A stretch of DNA of 64,000 nt, from assembly GCA_014871385.1 (NCBI GenBank), contig CM026422.1:13070831-13134830 (forward strand), written 5' to 3'. The notes under the pieces were generated by a model. It was not told where the DNA came from, made no database searches, and saw only the letters and a list, made by a program, of their open reading frames with translations. Origin of the DNA: Ceratodon purpureus (taxonomy: Eukaryota; Streptophyta; Bryopsida; Pseudoditrichales; Ditrichaceae). This document shows, one piece after another, positions 11,263 through 23,300 of the stretch; the first letter of the stretch is position 1, and every line of letters begins with the position of its first letter. A program made the position numbers and the translations under genes.

Positions 11263-12400
11263 TTAGTGTTTCTTCTTCTTTGCCAAACTCAGCCAAATCA
11301 TCTCTTCAGTCTCTTCATCCTCTGTCTCTTCATCCTTCAAGTCGATGTAAGCTCTTTTTCCCATGGCTGCTTGATATTTGTTGAAGGAATACGGAGTTGC
11401 CACTGCCACTGCTGGAGCTGCTGGAGCTGGCTGTGTCTCTGTCTCTGTCTTCTCTATCTCCATCATGTAGTTCTTGATGGAAATGATCTGATCCCTGAGG
11501 TAAGAGAATTGGTTCTTCTTATTCCTTGGTGGGTGCATCACCCCAGTTGCATTTGCAACTGCAACAAATTGCCTCAAAGCAATGGAGCTCCAAGTCCCAT
11601 CCCATCCTTCACAATTCATCCCAGAAACTTTGTCAAAATCAGGAAGTTCATAGTTTGTTCTCTCTTGAAATGTCTTCAAATCCTTCAGCCAATTTCGGAG
11701 GCATGGCAAGTTGACAGGTGCATCCTTCATGAATTGAAACTCTCCACCTCTCCTTGCTGCTGAATCTCTCCACACTAGAAGTTCTGGTTTCTCGCAATCT
11801 CCATTGAAGACCAATTCGGGTTGCACTTGGGAGGTTGAACCATCGTCAATCTTCATCTTCCCCTTCTGGATGATCGGATCCTGTTCCATACCTGTAACCT
11901 GTAGAAAAAAAATTCAACAAAAATAATGAGAAGAGTAATTAGCAAACTGACCAAACTATTAGTATAATATTCAAACACTTTCATTACATTACATATAACA
12001 TTACACATATCAGTAATCTGTGTCACAAAATATATCCACACCATACCATCAAATTCACATAAGGCACAATTCACCAAACTGTTAGTATAACAAGCAAACT
12101 GTTAGTATAATATTCAAACATTGAGCAAACTGTTAGTATAACAAGCACTAACAGTTACGTACCGCCACCCCGTCCCCTGAATGCAACACTTCCTCCTCTG
12201 CCTCGATGCAATCCTGGACCGCGAGCAAATGGCAAAGTGCACGAACATCACCCCCAGTCAGTGTCTGGCAAAAAGTTGACTGATAACAAGAAACAAAACA
12301 AGACAAAACCATGATGAATTCGGCATGCTGATTCTACTGACCTGCTCCCGAGATCGATTCACAAAGCTCCCAGCAGCAGGCGCAACAGCAGCAGCACCGG
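11263..12400 (-). CDS. Unrecognised multi-exon gene, 3' exons
   Basis: The last exon 11898-11263 encodes about 211 residues ending in a basic cluster (LAKKKKH), after an acidic run (DEETEDEETEE) and an Ala/Pro-rich linker. It begins VTGMEQDPIIQKGKMK. Exon 12264-12163 (102 nt; TLTGGDVRALCHLLAVQDC...) and exon ?-12342 (ends AAGSFVNRSREQ) precede it, all phase 0 with good donors (GTACGT, GTCAGT). The core includes RDSAARRGGEFQFMKDAP and CEGWDGTWSSIALRQFVAVA. I do not recognise the family. The first exon and start codon were not found. The introns contain AAACTGTTAGTATAA repeats. An expressed gene and an old transposon-derived frame are both possible. Confidence 0.5.
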
Positions 12401-12925
12401 TGGAAGTTCGTATGAAATATCTTAAATTTCAACTGAAAATCCAAGAAAATAGACATATCAGTAATCTGTGTCACAAAATATATCCACACCATACCATCAA
12501 ATTCACATAAGGCACAATTCTCTTAAAAAATCAAAAGCACACGGTTTCACAAGATATAATATAACGGATGTTCTCTGTCAGAACATACAGTTTGATCAAC
12601 AATAGCTGAAACCTGATGGACTCGCAAAAAAGCCAAGTAATGAGTGTCTTACCACAACCAATTTCAAGGCAACAGAGCTTGTGGTACAAGCTTCAGCGAT
12701 ACTACTGTTACGGACTCAACAGCTTCAGCATTCACGAAGCCGGTAAGCACCAAGTTCCGCTCCAATGCAGCTTTCGATTGCGCACTAGAGCACTGCAAAC
12801 AAAAAAAAAAATCAAAAAAAATAATGAGAAAAAATAATGAGCAAACTGAGCAAACTGTTAGTTTTACAAGCAAACTCTTAGTATAATATTCAAACATTGA
12901 GCAAACTGTTAGTATAACAAGCATC
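11938..12925. repeat. AAACTGTTAGTATAA dispersed repeats and a 60-bp duplication
   Basis: The unit GCAAACTGTTAGTATAA(CAAGC) recurs about eight times at 11940-11975, 12074-12150 and 12838-12925. Separately, 12012-12071 is repeated at about 12461-12520 (CAGTAATCTGTGTCACAAA...). This suggests local duplication of intron material in the gene above. Confidence 0.8.
12693..12799 (-). other. Isolated exon-like fragment
   Basis: On the minus strand an acceptor (TTTGTTTGCAG) precedes a frame reading SSAQSKAALERNLVLTGF then VNAEAVESVTVVS. The ALERNLVLTGFV part weakly resembles the methyltransferase-like domain of anamorsin/DRE2 proteins. No partner exons were identified, so it is either a relic or a 5' exon of the gene at 11.3-12.4 kb. 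Confidence 0.25.
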
Positions 12926-12929
12926 ATAT

Positions 12930-15730
12930 ATTCATTTTATTCTCTTATTAAATTGTGCAATTCTATATATGACTGCAGAGAGGAAGCACAAACATCAGTA
13001 AAAAGGTGCGAGGAGCATTGTGAGCTACCTGCGGATAGTAAACCGTGCGTTCTAAACCCGAGCAATTGAAACTGCTGCAGATCGCCAACAATAAACGCTT
13101 CCTTTACAAACAGATTGGCAAAAACTCCGTAAGACCCCGCAGCTCAGTCCGCCAAAACAGTGAAGAAATAAGCTCCTGTCTTCCTCTCTGATCCACAAAC
13201 AGGCTCGCAACGAGCATCTGCTCACCTGCAACTCGTAGCACTTTACTTCAACCTCCGCCTGCTCCTCCAAGTTACATCAAAGTGCGCGGGAATCGAACTC
13301 TGAGTTTGATATTGCCGTCAACGCAAGAAGGCGCTAGAGGATCCAGAGGTGTTCCCCGTTGCCGCTTCCCTCATATATACAACAATATGAATAAATTGAA
13401 TTGAATAATCGCTCCAATGGATGACGCAATCAATCAACTCCAAAACAGTGAAGATATATATCTACCGTCCTCCTCTCTGCTCCACAAACAGATTCAGAAT
13501 GAGCACCTCCTCACCTAGAACTCATACCCCTTTACTTCAACCCCTTTACTTCAAAATGCAGAATGCAACCGAGCGACTCTCCTAAACCTCCTAAACACTT
13601 CTCTCCTCCACAAACAGACTCACAATGAGCACCTCCTCACCTAAACCTCGTAGCTCCAACGCTTCAACCTCAAAATCACTCTGCCATCCAGTAAGCAAGA
13701 TGCAAGCACTCCGACGATGATCCGACGATATCCTCCCGGCGACACTTCCTCCCAAACAAATTCCAATCAAAAAACTCCATGTAGAATACCTAAAAGTTCT
13801 GAAAGCTTCTTCCTGTTTCCTCCATTTTCCCCACTACGCCGGCAATTTGATCTCCACGTTGCGCATTGATGATTCCTTTTGGTGTTAACAAGTCACAAAT
13901 CTCATGAACCTGGCCTCGAAGTGACAGACCACGTTTTCCATATCATTCGCAGGTCCACCACTCCCCGCGGGATTAGGTCCCACTTTCCACGGTCATAGGA
14001 ACGCGCGCGGTTTCAGGGCAGATTGCCAGGGTTTCGCGAAGGTTCTTCGTCTCTTTGCTTTTTGGAAGTTTCTGGGTTGTTGTTGTTCTTCGCAATTTTT
14101 GTTTCCTGATCATCTTTTCTCTTCGTTCCTTGTGCATGCGGTTCTGTCTTCGACGTAGCGTTTCGATTTTCTGCTGTCGCTGTGAGTTTCTTCTTGACGC
14201 CGTTAGTTTTTCTTGTCGCCGTGAGTTTTTGTTGTCAGTTTCAGTGTTCCTTGTTGCTGTGAGCGTCTGCTTTGCGGTGAATATCTTTTTGCTGTGAGCG
14301 TCTGCTTTGCGATGTATGTGTCCATTCTTTTCATTGTTTTGCATGTGCTTGTTGTTTGACGTAGTGTTGTGAGTTTATGCTTTTGCTGTGAGTTTATGCT
14401 TTTGCTGTGAGTTTCTGCTTTTGCGAAGTACTTGGAGTTTTTTTCTGTGCGTTTGCTTTGCGGTAATACTCTTGTTTGATGTATATGTCGATTGTTTTGA
14501 TCTTTGTGCATGTGATTGTTGTTTGACTCTTTGATCTTCTACCAGATATCCTTGGTATGAAGCGAGAACGACTCGCCAGACACGGTGTCATTGCGATCAC
14601 CTGGGAGTCCTCGTGGTGCAGTCGAGTTCTGGAGTTGCTCCCTGAGGTCCACAACCTGCTCCTCGAACTCCTGTGAACTCTTGTGTTGTGAGTTTTTCCT
14701 TTTGCTATGAGTTCCTGCTTTGGTGCAAGCTTCTTGTGCGATGTATGTTGCGTTATTTGTTTTTTGTCTGCATGTAGTTGTTCTTTGATGTAGCACCATA
14801 GTTTCCTCTTTGCGATCACTTACTTCTTTGTTGTATGCGCTTCATTATTTGTTACATTGTGTATCGATTGTGTTCTAACACTGTAGTTTCTCCACAGGTG
14901 CAAAGAAGAATTATCAGTAGCGCGTTTCTTCATCTCAGAGTCGAAGCCATTCCGTGAGGGTTTTGGAAATGGTATGTTGCATTATTTGTTTTGTGTCTGC
15001 ATGTAGTTGTTTTTTGATGTAGCACCATAGGTTTCTTCTTTGCGATCAGTTACTTATTTCTTGTATGTGTTGTTTCTTGTGTTTCTTGATTTTCGTGGTT
15101 TCTTGTTTCTTGATTGTGTTTCTGTGAGTGTTCTTTTGATCCTTTGAGTTTTAGCACTGGTGATAATACTGATTCCATGTGCTATGTTTGCTTAATTGTG
15201 GACAGCGGTGGTATCGCAAACCTTTGACATGGTGACGAGAGTTTACGAGAGTTCGGAGACGCTTAACCTGTTTGATCGGATTTGTCAGGTTTCTTAACTT
15301 CTTTGACCGTTTCTTAACTTGTTTGATCGGATTTGTCTTATTTAATATTACATGTTTTCTTTGCATGTGAATGTTCTTTTGCTGTGAGTGTTGTTTCGCT
15401 GTGACTATTTGAGTGTCATTCAGTGATTGTTCGAGTGTGAGTCTTTCGCTGTGAGTGTTGTTTTGTGTGTGATCGTTTCTTGTCGTAGCGCTGTAGGTAT
15501 CTTCTTTGTTTTCGATTTCTTGTTTGCTGTGAGTTTCTTGTTTGTTGAAAGTTTTGTATTAAATAGATTTCTAACGTTGTGTAGTTGGATTATGTGACAG
15601 GATCAGATGGCTTTTCTCGGACGGTTGTTTGTTAGTCATGTCGTGTCTTGTGCTTGTTTTTCTAGTCTCATGTCGTCGTCGTTTTTTGGGGTGCTTGTGT
15701 CTGTTGATTTAGTCATGCTCATGTAGTCAG
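12930..15730. other. Repeat-rich region upstream of the recombinase gene
   Basis: No gene recognised. It holds three diverged copies of a ~75-bp unit containing TCCACAAACAG...GAGCACCTCCTCACC (about 13170-13260, 13460-13540, 13605-13680). From 14050 the plus strand is T/G-rich with many GCTGTGAGTTTCTGCTTTTG units; long minus-strand frames here are artefacts of that composition. Leader exons of the recombinase may be present (acceptor-like TCTCCACAG at 14890-14898). Confidence 0.45.
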
Positions 15731-15740
15731 ATGTTAAAGA

Positions 15741-15802
15741 CTGTGACTCAAACCTTCAACATTATTGCGGTGATTGCACGATGTTGAATTTTTGAGTCAC
15801 AG
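15741..15802. repeat. Hairpin with 22-nt arms just upstream of the recombinase start
   Basis: Left arm 15741-15762 (CTGTGACTCAAACCTTCAACAT) pairs with right arm 15781-15802 except for one 2-nt symmetrical mismatch; the loop is 18 nt. It lies 71 bp before the ATG at 15873, followed by three GGCATC units. It could be a recombinase site, a protein-binding palindrome or an RNA hairpin in the leader. Confidence 0.85.
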
Positions 15803-15872
15803 CCGGCATCGGCATCGGCATGTAGTTTTTGTATTTCTTTTTGTTTTTTTGAGTTTTGTAGTCTGAGTCGTT

Positions 15873-18800
15873 ATGGCGGATCTCAATAGGCCTAAGAGGT
15901 CTACGAGAGGGTTACGAGGTAGAGTCCGTGCTGCTATGTTAGAGGTTCCTTCTTTTGATCTGCGTATGCCTGATAGTCCAAGTCATGTAAAACGACGTCG
16001 TAGTAAAGCTCGTGAGAAGTCTCTTTCAGAGATTACTGATCCATCTTGTACTACGTCACTCCCTTCCACTGTAGGTGTCTCCTCGTCAGAACCTACTGAT
16101 CCCGAGCATAGTGTGCCTGCTCAGTCTATCAGTCCACCGATTGTGCCTGCACCGATTGAGTCTTGTCCAGTGCAACGTGATTTTGTTGAACCTCAGAGTG
16201 TATCCAGTGAGGCTCGTCCTGATTTGTCTACTACTGTTCTACCTGTGGTTCCTGAAACTAGTGATAATTCTGATTCGGAGTCTGATATGCCTTCATTTCC
16301 TAGTGGTCCACCGCCGAACCAGGATAAGTCATCTGAGTTTTTCTCTGTTGATCAAGGAGTCCTTAATCGCGTACTCAACGATAAGAGTAACCCCTCTGAG
16401 AGAGTAGACAATTGGTGTAGAAATCGCTTCAAAGCCTGGAGGGCCGCGAAAGGAATGGATACTTCGAAGACTATTGAGTATTACTGGGATCACCTGAAAG
16501 AGTTGGGTGAGATCTTGACTGTTTTCTTTCTGGAAGTTGCTAAGAGGAATGGGCAACGTTATCCAACAGAGTCTCTGATGGGACTGTATAATGCTTTCAA
16601 CCGTATCCTCTGTGCTGAGCAAAGGAAGCGGTGCATTGAACACAACAGAGTTGAACCGGTGTTTGAAATCGAGAAGCATCCGTTTTTTCTTACCACAAAC
16701 AGAGCTGTGAATGAGAGTATGACCTTGTCAGTGAATGCCGGTGCAAACAAGGGTAGGAAGAAAGCCAGAGGTCTTACATTTGAAGATGAGATCAAAATTC
16801 TCTCTCATCCGTCACACCAAGTGACGTTTGCACGAGGTCTTCTCAAAAGATTGGTGTATTACTGTACTATCATTTTCTATGTTCGAGGGAATACTGAGAT
16901 GTACAATCTGCTCTACAGTGACTTTGAGAGAGGTGTGAATAGTGCTGGCTTTACGTACATTAAGTAAGTGCTCGTTATTTTGTATTTTTATATTGTGTAT
17001 TTTCTATGGTTTGATTTGTTGTTTGATTGTTTTTATTGGTGTATCTTTTTGACTGAATATATATTTTACTAATTAAAATCAACTATGTACAGGTACGATG
17101 AACGGCTTTCGAAGAATTACCGAGCTAGCATCAAAAGGTTTCAGGAGGAGCAGTTTCGTCCAGCGGTTTACAGTTACGATCCCGATGTTATTCTAACATG
17201 GATGACGTTAGAAGCACATTACCCTCCTGTTTTAAAAAAGAATCAACAATCTCATCTGTTTTTGTCGCCAATAGATGCGCCTTTGACACCTGTTTGGTTC
17301 AAAGTGAAAGAGAAGAAAGGAATTGTCGAAGGTATGAATCTGGGAGTGAATCAGATTCGGAGATTTCTGAAACTCATGGCTGAGGAGGCTGGTGTTCAAG
17401 GCGATGCTATTATGAACAAGTCAGGCCGTGTTACAGGCATTTCAAGAATGGCGATTGCAGGAGTTCCCAAGAACGTTATGGCAGAGTGTACGGGTCATAG
17501 AGCCTTGTCGTCATTGGATAAGTATGATGAGACAATAGCTCTGGATGTTCAAGCAGCGCAGTTAGTGGCCAGAATTCCATACAATGTTAACTCAGAGCAG
17601 CGGGAGCATCTGACGTTCGATCATTACAAAAAGATTGTTACGGAGCAGTACCATAAAAGCCAGATCGGGAAGACACCTGAGTCGACTTCTGCAATTGTCA
17701 GTGGCACTGATGTAGCAAAGATTTGTCCTTCTGGCGGTGGTGCTGGTGGTGGTCATCCTATTATTGATAAAGATCCAATTACTATCGTCTCTGATCCTCA
17801 AGGCGGTTTCAAATTTCAGTTCAAACTGCAGGTGCGTGAAATTAAACCTTTCTTTTGTCGTGTTGTTTTGATTTATTTTATGATAATTTCAGAGTGCTTA
17901 TTACTAATTCAGAGTGTTTTGTTTGTGAATAGGATTTTAGTGGTGTTGGATCGGCTTCTGCTACTCAGTCCCTACCACAGTCAAATCAGCTGCAACGAGG
18001 TCATCAAGTACCGGCTGCTTTCATCGAGACTTCTACTGCTACGCAAGGACAAAAATCTCAAACTGATTCTCGTAGGAATGATATCGATCCAGCTCAGGTG
18101 TTACAGTTATCATCATCTGATGAAGATAATTGTCGTGAAATTAGGAAGGAGATTGTTCATTCTGTTCCTCAGAAGATGGTTACAGTTAAACAAGAGTTTG
18201 GGGTGTCTTCTGATCCTCAGGTTTGATTATTTAACGAATCTATTTTAAATGTTTTTACTCTGATTTACATTTTAGATTTTTAGATTTACATATTCTAATT
18301 GTGTCATTTGTTTGTACAGGATCCTACTGCAAATGAAATTGTTCCATATTATTCTGAGAATAATAATCGAAGTCAGCAGCCACGTGTTGGAGGCCGTTTC
18401 GGGAGTTATGCATCTCAGGTTTGGAAAGAATTATAATATAATTCTCTGCCGGATTTTATTCTTTATTTTTGTATAGGATTATGGAATTGTGAACTGTGTC
18501 CTGGGGCTACTTCTTGGTTTTGTTTTCTTACGAAGTTGGCTAAGTTCAGGACCATTTAATCTATTTGTATGACCTGTTCCAGTATCTGTGTGACAGCTTC
18601 TACATCGTTTGTAACCCTCCTACTTCAGTATAAAAGCTTGATAGTTGACTGTTTTATTCTGTTTGTAAATTTTAATTATGATTATCTTTCTTTGTGCAGA
18701 GTCCTACTGGTGTTGATAGAGGGAACCGTGAGCCTTTGAGCGATATATCAAACTCTTTTCGGAGTGGCGCATCTCCTTCGAAAGTTTCTGATAGAGGTCA

Positions 18801-19518
18801 TAGATCACCTGGTACTCATTACAAGCCTATCCTTCCTCGACCATTGATTTCACCTTCTAGTTCTAGTGTTCCTCGAAGGTATGGGTCTGACGTTTCTTTC
18901 CCTCGCCCGAATGGGTCACCGTCAGTTTGTAATCTTCCTCCTCCGTATGGGTCACCTTCTGTTCAGAGAAGTTTGGCACCGAAACAGTGGCGCCCTATAC
19001 CTCCTCAGTTTCAACCTTATCGTGATCTTGGTAGCCATCGCCAGAGTATGTGTGTTTATCCGTCTGTAGACAAACCTGTGATGGTGGTTCAGCAAGCGAC
19101 TGCGAATGTGATGGTTCCTAATAAACCTGTAGTTCAAGAAGCGGAGTCAAGCGTTACTGATGTCAACTCAGCAAGTAAATTCGTTGATCCAGAATTTGAC
19201 AACATCCTGGTTCAATCTATCGACGAGATTGAAAAGAGTATCAACACGAATCAGACATCAAGTGTTGTAAAGCCTGTCGCCATATCTGTTGATTCTGAGA
19301 GTAATTTCGTAAACTGTAATCCGGAACCAAAGCCTGCTCGTGAGCTTGTTGCAGTTACTGATCCACCTTCCCTAGGAATACAATTGTCTTCTCCGGGATT
19401 AACAGAACCTGCACGTTCTTCCGGTAATGGTGGTGCAATTGGAAACATGAAGACATTCAATCTGAACATTATGAATGTTCGAGATTTTGCGGAAGTGTGG
19501 AAGGTTCTCCAGGGCTAG
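15873..19518 (+). CDS. Crypton-type (DUF3504) tyrosine recombinase with long C-terminal tail
   Basis: Five exons join in frame: 15873-16963, 17093-17831, 17933-18220, 18320-18418 and 18700-19518, giving 1011 residues. Residues 1-150 are basic then Pro/Ser-rich. About 175-260 resemble an N-terminal core-binding domain (WCRNRFKAWRAAKG; YPTESLMGLYNAFNRIL). The catalytic domain follows: R338 in FYVRGNTEMYNLL, K371 in RLSKNYR, K473-x-x-R476 in NKSGRVTGIS (the family normally has H-x-x-R), H499 in CTGHRALSS and Tyr508 in LDKYDE, nine residues after the His as in active enzymes. This layout matches Crypton DNA transposons and the related ZMYM/QRICH1/KIAA1958 domains. Such enzymes cut and rejoin DNA through a phosphotyrosine. 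Residues ~590-1011 are a disordered tail with repeated GSPSV. Exons 3-5 are phase 0. No stop or frameshift was seen. Element versus domesticated gene is open. Confidence 0.85.
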
Positions 19519-20384
19519 TGACTAGTTACAGTTACATAATTAGCCTCTTTGAATTTTACTTGTTTTCAGTTAGTGTTGTAGTGTTACAGACTTTAGATGT
19601 CTCAGTGAAACTTTCAGACACTGATTTAACTCACTCCGTGAAAATTACATTTTTCATTGGATTTGACTACACTTGTGATTACTACAATGGAAAACTTTTG
19701 AATTCCTGATAAATTTTGTATTGCTGTGTCATTTGATTCTGCAATTGATATGTTCAATTTTGCAAATGTTTAATTCCCGCAATTTATTTGAATGTGTACA
19801 ATATTCAATTTCTTCGGAAATGTATTTATTCATCTGAATAACGAACGATAAATTCTAAAATATTACTTTTCGTTGGATTGCAGTGAATTATGACAAATGT
19901 CCAGCCAATCAGAGAGCAGAAAATGGCTTTTCGTTGGATTGCAGTGAATTATGCCAAATGTGCAGCCAATCAGAGAGCAGAAAGTAACTTGGCGAAAATG
20001 AACGGCCAATCAGATATCTCCTTCCTGCAGGGTAGGTTGTTATTATACACCCCCAAAAGGAGTAGGTCGATACGAAAAGGTAACCCTAGTGGGATTACGG
20101 TGAGTAATCTACCGCGGGAGGGCCAATCAGAAGCCCGAGACGGGCCCCCCGGTGGGTTACGAATATTCAACTGTTCAGTTCAGTTTGTACTGTACTTCAG
20201 ATTAATCTCTTACAGTAACATTTTCTTGTTAAATGTGAAGTTGGAACTAAATCAATTGTGATTTGGAATGTTGTAAACAGGTATGCTTTGGAACAGGTAT
20301 GCTTTGGAATGTTGGAACAGGTATGCTTTGGAATGTTGTACCTTCAGCAAAGCAGTAAGGGTCAGGTCTTGCCTAAAAGTTTTC
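19519..20384. other. Recombinase downstream region with tandem repeats
   Basis: No gene recognised. A 61-bp tandem duplication (19866-19926 and 19927-about 19987; starts CTTTTCGTTGGATTGCAG) and a short GGTATGCTTTGGAA array (20280-20340) are visible, together with the GC-rich motif at 20139-20156. Confidence 0.7.
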
Positions 20385-23300
20385 AGTTTTTGCAACTAGG
20401 TTCCGGTTCTGAAGTCACGAGTGTAATCATGCTAGGCAGATTCAGACTCGCCGGGGTTACCCCAAAGCCTTCTCCATGAATTCCGAACTGTCAGCTCACG
20501 ATAATTGCCACAGTTTCATTTGAAAAATCACACTCCTGAAACTCAACTACACAACTTCAACACAGTATTGTGTGCAATGTCAAAAATGTTAAGGTGTGAT
20601 CATCCTTCCATCGGAGCTCCTGCATGTATTGAAATAATCACATCACTAACAATAAAGTTCTCTCTTCTGAAACACTGAAGAGGAATCATTATGGCCATCA
20701 GAAGACAGCATGTTATGAAGTTAGGCAACAGATGCTGGTCCAAGTTACGAAAATCATAGTTGACGTACTTCGAAAAGAGGCTTCATTTTTCCGCAATATT
20801 ACTATAAATTTGATGTTGGAATTGCGCATGCACCTGCTCTGTGCAGGTCAAAGTGACCAGCCTGATACTAAGTAGCAAGAACTATCGAATCTTTGAACGA
20901 TAAATTGTCTCAAGAAGCTTCATTCTCGTCCAGACACCGAGTTATCAAAAGCATAACGTGACCTCGCAGAACAGCCGAAGTTTACTTACATACAGAGGAC
21001 CCAGTTTGAACTACAACAGCTCTCACAATCTGAGGTTCCTATGCAATGCTCGCAACAGAAGGCATGACACTAGAACTAACTAGAAAAACCTATCATGCTA
21101 ATTCACCTGGCTGTTGAGCAGATCCGCCAAGAAGCAGGCACCAACCTGTAATAGTCTGGCTTGAAACGCGTCCCCTTAACATTGTGGTAGTCATCTTCTC
21201 TGAATTTCCATGCACAAATACCAAACCAACAACCTCCACCTGAACCCACAGACAAAGTTCAAGAATCTCAATCACCACCACCCCCCCTCAAATATAGATC
21301 TTGTAACACGGCAGCACAATCGGTATGTAAAGAGAGCTGCTCTACATTCATGTGATGCTAAAGCACACCAGCAGCGCACATGAAGAAGGTGGCTTGCTAC
21401 CCCACTATCAACACTTGGGCAGAGACCCCTTTCAATCAAACCTGCTAAAGTGAAAGAGACCAACGACTTAGCACCCTAATGAAGACTCGCTCCAACTGTC
21501 CAAAGTTTCAATCAGTAGCACTTCGACCTAGATTAGAGAACAGATCAATATAACCATCCACCAATTTGGTCCTCTCCGTCGTCGATTCCTATTCTCTCGT
21601 ACAAGTGGTATTCCAGGGTATTCCATCGAAAGATCACAGTGACAGTATTTGCGCCTAGTTCTCTTTGCACTGCAAAAACCCCTGGGCATCTCAGGGACCT
21701 TGCGCTTGCCCCATCTTTGGTGGTGGGAATCCTCACAACATTCCTCAAACCACACAAACCTACTGCTCCTCCGCTCTGCTAAGCTTGATTTGCTTCTATA
21801 TTCTACAGGATCGACTTACAACAGGGCTCTTCGTGGACCCGCTGCACAATTGACCGTCCAGTGGGAGTATAGTGGACATGGCGTAAAAACCCACAATCTT
21901 TTTTTTCAACAAGCTGCAATTCCTTCAAATTTTCGGGGATGAGCTCGTAATAATCATCGAATCCGAACCAATCAGGATCAGCGAAATTACTGTCCACCAC
22001 CATGAGACACGATCCTGGAAGCTCGGTGACGGAAGTGCATCCCCAAATGCGGAAGCCTGGCAACACTCTCCGTCCAAAAATGCGAACATCTGACAACACT
22101 GTCGACACACCCAAACCCTCCAGGCTGCCACAATCCAGAATATCTAATCGCTCCAGCGCATTGAGCTGTCTGAGCGGATCCGGGAGTAGCTGCAGCCCAT
22201 CGCAGTCCTCGATCCTGAAGCCCCGAAGACTCGACAAGAGGCCGATGGACTCTGGGAGCTTGACCAGGGATGGGCACTGCTGAATCCATAGGTGTCGCAA
22301 GCTTGTGAGTGCACCCAAACAGTCGGGCAGAGTCTCCAGGCTGTCGCATCTTATCAGGCGCAGCGTCATGAGCAGTTTGAGATGTCCCAGGCTCTCTGCA
22401 AGCTCCCGCACTCTCTCACACTTCCATATTTCGAGCTTGTCCAGATTCGTCAACAGTCCCATGGTCTGCGGGAGCTGGGTTTAGCCCGGGCTAGACGAAA
22501 TCATAAAGTCGGAAAGCTGGTGCAGATTTCCGAATGCACCCGAACTGTCGAGCACAGCAATTGCCTCGTCACTGCAATTATATAAAAAGAGGAGCTCGAG
22601 CCCAATGAGTTGTCCAAGAGCAAGTGCTTGCCACTCTTCAGCAAGCTCCATGAACACGCTGCCAAAGGCTGTCATTGATGATGGCGGCATCCTCGACATG
22701 GATGAACATCCCCTCATGAAAAGCCTATGCAACCCAGGTAGAGTAGAGATGGAATCTGGCAGAGCTTTCAGGTTTTCACACCCATTCAGAAAGAGGTGCA
22801 CCAGCCCTGTGAGCTGTCCAATCTAACTTGGCAGTCCCTGTAAAATTTTCGCAATAATCTTAAACACACCACCACTGCGGTGTCCATGCTCGGCATTTCG
22901 ACCAACTTCAGCGGCTCTTCAGGAGCAACGGTGATCATACTCAAGACTGTAGAGATTCAAAACAACTGAGTGGCGCTGAATCACTATGACTCGCTAATCA
23001 ATACCGTCGTCTTGAAGTGCCGTCGGTGAATGATATCCTGTGACGAGAGTCTCCACGCTTAGTGTTTGGGAGAACTTCTCATGGAAACCATGAACGTCAG
23101 GAATATTCCTCGAGTACCATCTGTTCTAAGCCTTGTCGGTAAGACCCCATGGCCGATTTACATGTGCAGAAACGTCTCAAAATCCACTGACTACGTCCGC
23201 CTATTCTCTTCCTCTCCCAAAACATACACATTAGGTCCAAATTGTCGGGAACCCTGTTCGATGCAAATTTAGGGTTATGCTAATGCAAAGGACAGGACAC

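Larger units (their letters stand above)
10577..14010 (+). repeat. Dispersed 48-bp direct repeat
   Basis: 10577-10624 and 13963-14010 both read CCCCGCGGGAT...GTCCC...TTTCC-CGGTCATRGGAACG-GCGCGG, about 85% identical by eye. Function unknown; these may be element ends. Confidence 0.7.
10418..20156. repeat. 18-bp GC-rich motif in inverted orientation flanking the recombinase region
   Basis: CCCACCGGGGGGCCCGTC at 10418-10435 and its exact reverse complement at 20139-20156. Both are followed or preceded by TTACG and both lie next to GGTGRGTAATC-like sequence. They are either two copies of a dispersed MITE family or ends of a larger unit that includes the recombinase gene. Confidence 0.6.

Noticed and set aside
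13973-14819. Several minus-strand frames of 80-140 codons rich in K/T/Q
   Set aside because: Low-complexity translation of a T/G-rich plus strand; no domain or splice support.
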